DNA of 7,124 nt from Actinomycetes bacterium (lineage in GTDB: Bacteria; Actinomycetota; Thermoleophilia; Solirubrobacterales; Solirubrobacteraceae), in NCBI GenBank assembly GCA_023429855.1, contig JAEZDB010000164.1:1-7124 (forward strand). The letters are read 5' to 3'. Positions within the stretch are counted from its first letter, which is position 1. Every line of letters begins with the position of its first letter. The position numbers were made by a program, and so were the translations under genes. Positions 1 to 5,933 of this stretch are shown here, one piece after another. The notes beneath the pieces are model-generated. The model had not been told where the DNA came from and did no database searches. It saw only the letters and a program-made list of their open reading frames with translations.

Positions 1-43
<43 letters not shown>

Positions 44-61
44 ACCCCGTGCCTGGTTTGT

Positions 62-628
62 TTAGTTGTTCTGGGCTTCCCAGGTAAACGAGTGCGTCCC
101 CGAGGAGACGACCGACGCGTGCGCGTTGGGCGTCGGGTCGTCGACCACGGTCGCCGTGACGCGGTAGTCGACGGTGTCGTTCTGCGCCCAGGCCGACCCC
201 TTGGCGTCGGGAGCGGCCGCGTACGAGGTCGCCAGGCCGCCGAGCGTGCCGTTGTAGACGTCGGCGGCGGCGGTGAAGCCGGTGCACGACGGGTATGCGC
301 CGGACAGGCCCGAGCCGCGCTCGATGCGCAGGTTGAAGGCGGTGCCGTTCGTGACCGTGTTCGAGCGGTAGAACTTCACCGTCGACGGCAGGGTGCCGGT
401 GTAGGACACGCGAATGCACGAGACGGTGCTCGAACCTGGGCCGCGGTTCGTCACGGCGTAGAGCGCCGTGGCCGAATCGTTGTCGGAGATGGTGACGGTG
501 CCCGAAGCGATCGAGTTCCCGGTGTTGTCGGTCGTGGCGGTAAACGCTGCGAAGACACCGAGCCCTGCGACTGCGCTCGTGGCGCCGACGACGAGCGTCG
601 TCAACAGAAGCTTGCGTGAGCGAGGCAT
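62..628 (-). CDS. TasA/CalY-like secreted protein with SipW-type signal peptide
   Basis: 188-aa secreted protein. Residues 1-6 (MPRSRK) are basic, residues 7-28 form a hydrophobic segment, and then comes FAAFTATTDNTGNSIASGTV, the pattern of SipW-dependent signal peptides in the TasA/CalY (camelysin) family of biofilm-fibre and surface proteins. The mature part is Thr/Ser/Gly/Asn-rich and beta-like, has two cysteines (C71, C115) that could form a disulfide, contains LRIERGSG, and ends FTWEAQNN. The ATG at 628 was chosen because it gives a proper signal peptide and has GAAGGA just upstream; the frame stays open further upstream but reads through the divergent intergenic DNA. It faces the 848-2653 gene, whose two ends are paralogous to it. 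Matrix or surface-fibre role is inferred from the family; the exact function is unknown. No sipW is visible, and it may lie beyond the left edge. Confidence 0.85.
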   Translation of the reverse strand: MPRSRKLLLTTLVVGATSAVAGLGVFAAFTATTDNTGNSIASGTVTISDNDSATALYAVTNRGPGSSTVSCIRVSYTGTLPSTVKFYRSNTVTNGTAFNLRIERGSGLSGAYPSCTGFTAAADVYNGTLGGLATSYAAAPDAKGSAWAQNDTVDYRVTATVVDDPTPNAHASVVSSGTHSFTWEAQNN

Positions 629-809
629 GGATCCTTCAGATTCCTGGGTGATCAGTGGGGGGCGGCTGCCGGTCGGGCAGTGCATCTGGTCATCTCTTCG
701 GGATCTGGGGAAATGGCTTGAGTCCGGTGTGAACGAACCTGGGCGCATTGCCGTCCATCCGTCCAAGAATGCGGGAATCCGGGGCTTTGCGCACCGGGAT
801 CTTGGGTCA

Positions 810-823
810 TACGTCCAGACGTA
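810..823. promoter_or_regulatory. Inverted repeat, candidate operator
   Basis: TACGT and ACGTA arms (5 bp, perfect) flank a 4-bp CCAG spacer, 24 bp before the start codon of the LamG operon and next to a second hairpin. The symmetry would suit a dimeric regulator or an RNA hairpin. A 5-bp repeat can occur by chance. Confidence 0.3.
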
Positions 824-827
824 CTGC

Positions 828-847
828 CGCCCCCTCGCGCGGGGGCG
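828..847 (+). promoter_or_regulatory. GC hairpin immediately before the start codon
   Basis: CGCCCCC (828-834) and GGGGGCG (841-847) form a perfect 7-bp GC stem around a 6-nt loop, TCGCGC. The ATG at 848 follows directly. The only purine-rich stretch before that ATG is the 3' arm, so if the RNA folds, the ribosome landing site is occluded. It may limit translation of the large protein, or the true start may be the GTG at 860. Confidence 0.45.
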
Positions 848-2653
848 ATGTCTGGTGCAGTGGCGCCCGTCCGTCTTCTGTCTCCCCTGGTCGTGTTCAG
901 CGCTGCGTGCATGCTGTCTGCGGGCACGCTCGCGGCCTATACCGCGCAGACGGGCAGCGCCGACAACGAAGTCGAGGCTGGTTCGGTGCACCTCACCGAC
1001 AACGGCAGCGGCGGCGCCGGGCTCGGCCTGATCGACGCGGGCGCGGGCGGCTCAGACACCAGCTGCATCCGCGTGGCCTCCGACGGCTCGCTGCCTTCCG
1101 AGGTGCGCCTGCGCGCGGCCTCGACGGGCACGCTCGCGCAGCACCTGCGGGTGCGGATCGAACGGGGCAGCGGCGCGGCGGCTTGGGACGACTGCTCGGG
1201 TTTCGCTCCAGACGAACGCGACTTCTACGGCCTCGGCAACGGCGTCCTCTACGACGGCCGCCTGTCTGACATGCCGTCGACCTGGGCGAACGGCGTTAGC
1301 GATCCGTCGACCAACCTCTACGCCACGGCGGTCGCTCCGCTGCTGGCTGCGCGAACGAACCTCGTCGGCCTCTGGGAGCTTGGCGAGCGAACCCGCCGCG
1401 CCGACACGTTCGGCGGCACCCCCGCCGCGCTGCTGAACTCCCGCACCGAGCTGAACGGCGGGACGTGGACCCGTCAGGCGGTGAGCACCACGAACGCCGT
1501 CCTGACCGCCTCTACCCGCGTGCGCCCACAAGCCGCTGGCACCGCGATCTACCGCGTGGCGACCGCGACCGGCGCGGAGACCGTCACGGCCGACTTCACG
1601 CTGCGCTCGGCTTCGGGTGAGGCGGGCATCCTGACCCGGATGGCGACGACCGGCGACACCGGCTACCTCGTCCGCTACCGCGGCGACGTTGGGCTCTGGG
1701 AGCTGGCGACGGCCAATGCGGGGGTCATCACCGTCTTGGATTCGTGGAGCGGCCCGATCAACGTCAACGACACCGCGCACGTGGTGATCGAGCAGAGCGG
1801 CACCACCACGGCGGTCAAGATCGACGGCAGCCAGCGCCTCTCGGCCACCGATGCGACCTTTGCCGCCACCGGCCGCACCGGCCTGCGGCTCGTCGGCGTC
1901 GGCGCGCAGGACGACGGCTCGGGCGTCCACGTCGACAACTTCCGCAGCTTCCAGCCGAACACGGCGTCCACCGTCGCGTCGACCGGCACCGCCGCCACCG
2001 CCACGGGTGGGCCCGTCGTCACCTATGGCGCCCACCCGTCGCCGACCGACGATCAGTGGGGCGTCGCGTTCAACGGCACCACGCAGACGCTGTCGCTTCC
2101 GGCTACCGGGCTGACGACGGCCGCCACGATCGCCGGCTGGTTCCGGCTGACCAGCGGCAACACCATCCTGCGCGACAGCACGACCGGCGCGACAGCCGGT
2201 TGGTCGCTCGGCTTCGACGACGGCGGCGGCACCCTCAAGTTCCGCAGCAGCGACCAGGTGTTCGACACGGGCATTCAGTTCGCGCCGCTGCGTGGCGCCT
2301 GGCACCACCACGCGCTGGTCCGCAACGGCGCCACGGTGGAGTACTACCTCGACGGCCGTCGGGTCTACTCCGGTACCGCCGGCGCGTCGACCGCCCCCAC
2401 CTCACCGTTCTTCCTGATGCGCGACGGCACGGCCGCCACGTTCAGCAACGGCCGCGTCGACCACGTCGGGATCTGGTCGCGGGCGCTCGGCGCCGACGAG
2501 ATCGCTGCCATCCGCGACGCCGTCTCCGCCCCTGCGACCTGGCGAGAGGGCGACGCGCACTGGTACCGCATCGAGGTCACCGTCGACGAGGACCCGGCGG
2601 CGGCCAGTTCGAGCGCCACCGGCCAGTTCACGTGGGAGGCCCACAGCCGATGA
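848..2653 (+). CDS. Secreted protein: TasA-like fold split by inserted LamG-type domains
   Basis: 601 aa. Residues 1-30 form a signal peptide followed by LAAYTAQTGSADNEVEAGSV, a SipW-type pattern. Residues 40-147 match the neighbouring 188-aa TasA-like protein (shared SCIRV, LRVRIERGSG, DDCSGF, VLYDG; cysteines C73 and C116). Its C-terminal strands appear only at 564-601 (W-x5-HWYRIEVTVDEDP, FTWEAHSR). Between them lie concanavalin/LamG-type beta-sandwich sequences: LVGLWELGE at 172-180, a jelly-roll-like segment at about 184-368 (ADTFGG to DNFRSF), and a LamG part at about 370-558 (VAFNG, AWHHHALVRNG, YYLDGRRV, VGIWSRALGADE). LamG domains usually bind glycans or other proteins; the ligand here is unknown. 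ATG 848 is the first canonical start in frame after a stop at 719; GTG 860 is an alternative. A surface adhesin or matrix component is inferred. Confidence 0.85.
   Translation: MSGAVAPVRLLSPLVVFSAACMLSAGTLAAYTAQTGSADNEVEAGSVHLTDNGSGGAGLGLIDAGAGGSDTSCIRVASDGSLPSEVRLRAASTGTLAQHLRVRIERGSGAAAWDDCSGFAPDERDFYGLGNGVLYDGRLSDMPSTWANGVSDPSTNLYATAVAPLLAARTNLVGLWELGERTRRADTFGGTPAALLNSRTELNGGTWTRQAVSTTNAVLTASTRVRPQAAGTAIYRVATATGAETVTADFTLRSASGEAGILTRMATTGDTGYLVRYRGDVGLWELATANAGVITVLDSWSGPINVNDTAHVVIEQSGTTTAVKIDGSQRLSATDATFAATGRTGLRLVGVGAQDDGSGVHVDNFRSFQPNTASTVASTGTAATATGGPVVTYGAHPSPTDDQWGVAFNGTTQTLSLPATGLTTAATIAGWFRLTSGNTILRDSTTGATAGWSLGFDDGGGTLKFRSSDQVFDTGIQFAPLRGAWHHHALVRNGATVEYYLDGRRVYSGTAGASTAPTSPFFLMRDGTAATFSNGRVDHVGIWSRALGADEIAAIRDAVSAPATWREGDAHWYRIEVTVDEDPAAASSSATGQFTWEAHSR
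2634..2639 (+). promoter_or_regulatory. Shine-Dalgarno GGGAGG within the upstream gene
   Basis: GGGAGG lies 10 nt before the ATG at 2650. It is formed by the Trp-Glu-Ala codons of the conserved FTWEA ending of the preceding protein. With the ATGA overlap it supports start 2650 and coupled translation of the two LamG genes. Confidence 0.65.
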
Positions 2654-3837
2654 CGCGCCGCCCCCGTCTGCTGTTCGCCACGGCGGTCCTCCTGGGCTGC
2701 CTGTGCGGTACGGCCTTCGCCGCCTACGTCTCGTCCACGAGCACCGGGGTCAGCACGTTCACCACGCGCGCCGTCACCTCCAAGCCGGAGATTACGGGCG
2801 TGCGCATCGCGCAGGATCCCGCTTGTGCCGTCGGCGTTCCCGTCGACACCGTTCGCCAGGGCGGCGAGTTCTACGCGTGCGTGAACTCGGTGACCGACGT
2901 CGCCGGCATCGCGAGCGTGACCGCCGACCTCTCAGGCATCAACGGCGACCCGGCGGTGCCGCTCAACACCGCGGGTGGTCCGTTCTCCGGCTACCAGTAC
3001 CGCAGCGCCGTGCAAGTGGCGGGGTCCCCGCTCGAAACGGGGACGAGCGGAGCCTGGTCGGTGAAGGCCACCAACAACAACGGCGACCGCTCGACCCTTG
3101 CGGGCAACACGTTCAACATCCGCTCGTACGACGGCCTGCTCCGCGGCGAGTTCGGCGTTGCAGCCACCGCAAACGTTGCGCAGTACTACCGCCTCAGCGA
3201 CGCAGGCGCGACCGCCGCCAACGTCGGGTCCGGCGGTACGGCCACGTTGACTTACAACGGCACGCCGACCCGCCGGGTCGAAGGTGCCAACGTCGGCTCA
3301 GCCGACACCGCAGTCAGGCTCAACGGCGGCACCGACTACCTCTCGGGCCGCCGCCTCGGGGCCATTGCCTCCAACTACTCACTCGAGGTCTGGATCAAGG
3401 GCACAGCCGCCAGCGGCAGCGGGCCAGGCGCCGTCTGGTCGGACTCCGCGGGCATCATCGACGCCGGCAACGCGGCGAGCAACAACGACTTCGGCCTCGC
3501 GCTCGACGCGACCGGTCGAATCGTCGCGGGCTGCGGCAACGGCACCACGATCAGGTCCAACGCCGGTGCCATCAGCGACGGCAACTGGCACCACGTCGTG
3601 TTCACCCGGGTGCGCACGACCGGCGCGATCGAACTGTTCCTCGACGGCGTCTCCGTCGCGAACTCCACGGCGTGCAACACGACCGCCCACACTGGCAGCA
3701 CGACGATCCGGCTCGGCCGCTCGCACGAGTCGGACCTCAACCTCACCGCCGACCTCGACCAGGCCGCGCTCTACTCCCGCACCATCACGGCCGCCGAGGT
3801 CCTCGACCACTACAACCTCGGCCTCGGCCTCGAGTAG
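2650..3837 (+). CDS. Secreted LamG-domain protein with N-terminal Ig-like region
   Basis: 395 aa. The start overlaps the previous stop as ATGA, with a good SD. MTRRPR precedes a hydrophobic stretch (7-24), then FAAYVSSTSTGVSTFTTRAV, which resembles the SipW-type N-termini of the two neighbours; AFA/A could also be a type I signal peptidase site. LLGC at 14-17 loosely resembles a lipobox but is less convincing. Residues about 48-158 look like a small beta-sandwich (Ig-like) with C59 and C77. Residues about 172-390 are a LamG/concanavalin domain: AQYYRLSD, TAVRLNGGTDYL, YSLEVWIKG, GNWHHVVFTR, IELFLDGVSVA, DQAALYSRTITAAEV; C295 and C342 may pair. It is probably co-expressed and co-exported with the upstream protein as a surface or matrix partner. 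Ligand and function are unknown. Confidence 0.85.
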   Translation: MTRRPRLLFATAVLLGCLCGTAFAAYVSSTSTGVSTFTTRAVTSKPEITGVRIAQDPACAVGVPVDTVRQGGEFYACVNSVTDVAGIASVTADLSGINGDPAVPLNTAGGPFSGYQYRSAVQVAGSPLETGTSGAWSVKATNNNGDRSTLAGNTFNIRSYDGLLRGEFGVAATANVAQYYRLSDAGATAANVGSGGTATLTYNGTPTRRVEGANVGSADTAVRLNGGTDYLSGRRLGAIASNYSLEVWIKGTAASGSGPGAVWSDSAGIIDAGNAASNNDFGLALDATGRIVAGCGNGTTIRSNAGAISDGNWHHVVFTRVRTTGAIELFLDGVSVANSTACNTTAHTGSTTIRLGRSHESDLNLTADLDQAALYSRTITAAEVLDHYNLGLGLE

Positions 3838-3863
3838 CGCCTGAGCGGATCTCGCTCAGTCGC
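3837..3863. terminator. Hairpin between convergent genes, likely bidirectional terminator
   Basis: CTGAGCG (3841-3847) pairs with CGCTCAG (3853-3859) around GATCT. After one C/T mismatch, GCG/CGC extends the stem to 3837-3863. It starts at the last base of the LamG stop codon and ends 15 bp before the stop of the converging 84-aa gene, which suits a shared terminator. There is no clear U-tract, as is common in high-GC genomes. Confidence 0.55.
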
Positions 3864-3878
3864 TATTCGACGAGCGCG

Positions 3879-4133
3879 CTAGGAACGAGGCTCTTCCCAC
3901 CACGGCGTGCCGCGCTCGCCCAGTGCGACCTTTGCCGCGTGCACGCGGTCGCGCGCTGCGCGCTCAGCCTCGTGGTCGTCGGCGCGTTTCGCTGCGCCGA
4001 TCGCGCGGCGCGCATCCATCAGCTCGTTCACCAGCTCTTGCCGACGCCCCACGGGCAGCCCGGGATCGCTTGCTCGCCACTTGCGGCCGTTGACGACGAT
4101 GTAGCGCCCGTCGGGCGTGCGCTCGGGCTCCAC
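3879..4133 (-). CDS. Conserved small protein of unknown function (84 aa)
   Basis: Short charged protein with a recognisable pattern. A basic, beta-like N-terminal segment (DGRYIVVNGRKWRASDP, residues 8-24) is followed by a long Arg/Ala/Glu-rich helix (about 30-72) and a conserved-looking end (RVHAAKVALGERGTPWW). I recognise this pattern from small proteins in many bacteria, some carrying the label 'biopolymer transporter Tol'; nothing here supports that label, since there is no membrane segment or signal. The start is taken as GTG 4133, just before the conserved part. The SD is weak (GAGG, 14 nt upstream) and the frame stays open upstream through a palindrome, so the start is uncertain. It converges on the LamG operon and follows the MoaD-like gene on the same strand, separated by a strong hairpin, so it may have its own promoter. 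A DNA- or RNA-binding role is possible from its charge but is only a guess. Confidence 0.75.
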   Translation of the reverse strand: MEPERTPDGRYIVVNGRKWRASDPGLPVGRRQELVNELMDARRAIGAAKRADDHEAERAARDRVHAAKVALGERGTPWWEEPRS

Positions 4134-4175
4134 GGCATCGACACTAGCCTCGCGAGATTCCAGCTTCCAGAACGA

Positions 4176-4201
4176 CGAAGGGCGCCCGCGGGCGCCCTTC
4201 G
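4176..4201 (-). terminator. Perfect 26-nt palindrome after the thrC-moaD-like operon
   Basis: The 13-base arm CGAAGGGCGCCCG is followed by its exact reverse complement, so the RNA can form a stem of about 11 bp with a CGCG loop. It lies 27 bp past the MoaD-like stop codon on the minus strand. It is followed there by TCGTT, only weakly T-rich. A U-poor terminator of the sulfur operon is the best reading, separating it from the 84-aa gene. Being symmetric, it could also act on the opposite strand. Confidence 0.65.
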
Positions 4202-4228
4202 AAAACCGTCTCGGGTTGAGCGCGCGGC

Positions 4229-4501
4229 TCAGCAGCCGCCGGCGACGGCCGGGAGGATGGTGAGCTCGCCACCGGCCGGGACGGGCGTGTCGACGCCGTC
4301 GAGGTAGCGGATGTCTTCGCCGGCGAGATAGACGTTCACGAAGCGGCGCAGCTCGCCGTCTTCGGTGATGCGGCCGCGCAGCTCTTCGTGCTGGGCGAAG
4401 AGGCTCTCGAGGGCTGCGCCGACGGTGTCGCCTTCGACGGTGACTTCGGCGGCGCCGCCGGCGACGTCGCGGAGCTGGGTCGGGAGCTTGATCAGGGGCA
4501 T
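4229..4501 (-). CDS. MoaD/ThiS-family sulfur carrier protein with Gly-Gly-Cys C-terminus
   Basis: 90-aa ubiquitin-fold sulfur carrier. Family marks: MPLIKLPTQLRDVAGG at the N-terminus, VEGDTVGAALESLF (22-35), RRFVNVYLAGEDIRYLDG (52-69), and VPAGGELTILPAVAGG at the C-terminus. Relatives (MoaD, ThiS, CysO) are adenylated on the terminal diglycine and converted to a thiocarboxylate that donates sulfur. Here Cys90 follows Gly88-Gly89 (codon TGC at 4234-4232), so the diglycine is not terminal as translated. A Cys-containing tail must be trimmed in QbsE by the JAMM peptidase QbsD, so similar processing is likely. The gene starts 41 bp after the thrC-like stop and has only a weak SD, so it is probably cotranscribed and translated in a coupled way. 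Context suggests it feeds sulfur to the upstream PLP enzyme. No molybdopterin or thiamin genes are nearby. Confidence 0.88.
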   Translation of the reverse strand: MPLIKLPTQLRDVAGGAAEVTVEGDTVGAALESLFAQHEELRGRITEDGELRRFVNVYLAGEDIRYLDGVDTPVPAGGELTILPAVAGGC

Positions 4502-4542
4502 GTGCAGGTCTTTCAGGCGGTGGTGCAGCGAGGAGGCCGTCG

Positions 4543-5790
4543 TTAGACGAGCGCCTTCTCCTCGACGTTGGTGATGAAGTCGTCCATCGACGGGTCGACC
4601 TCGTAGGACTCGAACGAGCCGCGGACGGCGTCGAGGGTCTTGAGGCCGTCGCCGGTAATGACGATGACGGTGCGCTCGTGGTCGCCGATGGCACCCTGGT
4701 CGGCGAGCTTCTTGAGCACGGCGGTGGTGACGCCGCCCGCGGTCTCGGTGAAGATGCCGGTCGTCTCGGCAAGTAGGCGGATGCCGGCGCGGATCTCGTC
4801 GTCGGTGACGGCCTCGATCGAGCCGCCGGAGTTCCGGGCGACGTCGATCGCGTATGGGCCGTCTGCGGGGTTGCCGATGGCGAGCGACTTGGCGATCGTG
4901 TCGGGCTTGACCGGCTTGCAGAAGTTCTTGCCCTCGGCGTAGGCCGTGGCCACGGGTGAGCAGCCGGTGGCCTGCGCGCCGTTCATCGTCGGGTTGTCGC
5001 CCTCGATCAGGCCGAGCTCGCGGAACTCGCCGAAGCCCTTCTTGAGCTTGGTGAACAGCGAGCCGGAGGCGATCGGCGCGACGATGCGGTCCGGGACGGT
5101 CCAGTCGAGCTGCTCGGCGATCTCGTACGCGAGGGTCTTGGAGCCCTCGGCGTAGTACGGGCGCACGTTGACGTTGACGAACGCCCAGTCGCGCTCGCCC
5201 GACAGCTCGGTGCAGAGGCGGTTCACGTCGTCGTAGTTGCCGCGCACCTTCACGAGCTTCGTGCCGTAGACGCCCGTCGAGAGGATCTTCTGCTCTTCGA
5301 GGTTGCTCGGGATGAAGACGTAGGACTCCAGGCCGAGCGCGGCGGCCTGCGCGGCAACGGCACCGGCGAGGTTGCCGGTCGAGGCGCACGCCAGCGTCGT
5401 CATGCCGAGCTCGCGGGCGCGGGCCGACGCGACGGCGACGACGCGGTCCTTGAAGGAGTGCGTGGGGTTGTGCGCGTCGTTCTTGACCCACACCTCGCCC
5501 TTGAGGCCAAGCGCTGCGGCGAGGCGGTCGGCCTTGACGAGCGGGGTGCTGCCGACGGGCAGACCCGCGTGAGCGCCCGCCGGGAGCGCGTCAACGGGCA
5601 GGAAGTCGGCGTAGCGCCAAATGTTCTGCGGGCCAGCCTGGATGCGGCGCTTGAGCGACTCGGGGTCGCCGGCAAGACCGGAGAAGTCGTAGGCGACCTC
5701 GACCGGGCCAAAGCACCGCTCACAGACGTAGCGCGCCTCGAGCGGGTACTCAAAGCCGCACTCGCGACAGGTCAGACTCTTTGCGTTCAC
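4543..5790 (-). CDS. thrC: Threonine synthase-family PLP enzyme, possibly a homocysteine synthase
   Basis: 415 aa, close to the usual ThrC length. The N-terminus has a zinc-ribbon-like pair, C8-x2-C11 and C23-x2-C26 (TCREC, CERCFGP). The fold-type II PLP core follows: NPTHSFKDR (109-116) with the Schiff-base lysine K114, ASTGNLAGA (136-144) as phosphate-binding loop, and TGDGLKT (379-385) near the C-terminus. Classical threonine synthase converts O-phosphohomoserine to threonine. Two points suggest another product: a SAM-I riboswitch controls it, and a MoaD/ThiS-like carrier gene follows. Threonine synthases usually have NPTG where this has NPTH. CysM with CysO is a precedent for a phospho-substrate plus thiocarboxylate route. 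I recall, without being able to verify, a ThrC-like enzyme in Streptomyces named MetM doing this. The GTG start at 5790 is fixed by GGAAGGA 8 nt upstream; earlier in-frame codons would translate the riboswitch. Family certain, reaction open. Confidence 0.9.
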   Translation of the reverse strand: MNAKSLTCRECGFEYPLEARYVCERCFGPVEVAYDFSGLAGDPESLKRRIQAGPQNIWRYADFLPVDALPAGAHAGLPVGSTPLVKADRLAAALGLKGEVWVKNDAHNPTHSFKDRVVAVASARARELGMTTLACASTGNLAGAVAAQAAALGLESYVFIPSNLEEQKILSTGVYGTKLVKVRGNYDDVNRLCTELSGERDWAFVNVNVRPYYAEGSKTLAYEIAEQLDWTVPDRIVAPIASGSLFTKLKKGFGEFRELGLIEGDNPTMNGAQATGCSPVATAYAEGKNFCKPVKPDTIAKSLAIGNPADGPYAIDVARNSGGSIEAVTDDEIRAGIRLLAETTGIFTETAGGVTTAVLKKLADQGAIGDHERTVIVITGDGLKTLDAVRGSFESYEVDPSMDDFITNVEEKALV

Positions 5791-5797
5791 TCTCGGG

Positions 5798-5806
5798 TTC
5801 CTTCCG
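5798..5806 (-). promoter_or_regulatory. Shine-Dalgarno of the thrC-like gene
   Basis: On the minus strand CGGAAGGAA precedes the GTG start by 7 nt and fixes that start. Its CGGAAGGA part is complementary at 7 of 8 positions to TCCTCCCG (minus strand of 5830-5837), which may be the anti-SD of the SAM riboswitch. Confidence 0.75.
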
Positions 5807-5846
5807 CCTCGACGTGTGGCGGGTTTCCTCGGGAGGAGTCTCCGGC

Positions 5847-5933
5847 CACATCTCTCTGGAATTGGCACCGTCTCCGCTTGCGCGGTGGTTGCCGGAGCTT
5901 CGTAGGGCCAGTCCCTCCACTCCTCTGGATGTG
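5847..5933 (-). promoter_or_regulatory. SAM-I (S-box) riboswitch aptamer
   Basis: On the minus strand the P1 stem CACATC (5933-5928) closes with GATGTG (5852-5847). Inside, in order, are the S-box core landmarks: GTGGAGGGACTGGCCC, then GAAGCTCCGGCAACC, a hairpin CCGC-GCAA-GCGG with a GNRA loop, and GGTGCCAATTCCAG. Order and spacing match the SAM-I class, with short peripheral stems (87 nt). SAM-I aptamers bind S-adenosylmethionine and normally shut off methionine and sulfur genes when SAM is plentiful. It lies 57 nt upstream of the thrC-like start and reads in the same direction. No run of U follows, so control is probably translational. Confidence 0.95.

Larger units (their letters stand above)
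629..847. promoter_or_regulatory. Divergent intergenic region between TasA-like paralogues
   Basis: These 219 bp should hold promoters for both the minus-strand TasA-like gene and the plus-strand LamG operon. I could not identify a convincing -35/-10 pair for either. Visible structure: a direct repeat CCGTCC-AT-CCGTCC (751-764), an inverted repeat TACGT-CCAG-ACGTA (810-823) and a GC hairpin abutting the 848 start codon. The repeats could be operators for a shared regulator, but that is inference. Confidence 0.5.

Noticed and set aside
629..991. Extension of the TasA-like minus-strand gene to an ATG at 991
   Set aside because: It would put 121 Arg-rich residues before a clear signal peptide and overlap the divergent gene's start.
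1052..2311. Long minus-strand open frame (419 codons) opposite the LamG gene
   Set aside because: Arg/Gly/Ala-rich composition with no recognisable motif; it is a GC-bias shadow of the plus-strand gene, which has clear domains.
2703..4307. Plus-strand open frame of 534 codons running past the LamG stop
   Set aside because: Arg/His/Gln-rich shadow of the LamG gene that crosses a hairpin and runs antisense to the 84-aa gene.
4229..5491. Fusion of the MoaD-like protein to a long upstream open frame
   Set aside because: The upstream part is an Arg-rich out-of-frame reading of the thrC-like gene; the MoaD domain has its own ATG at 4501 exactly at the family N-terminus.
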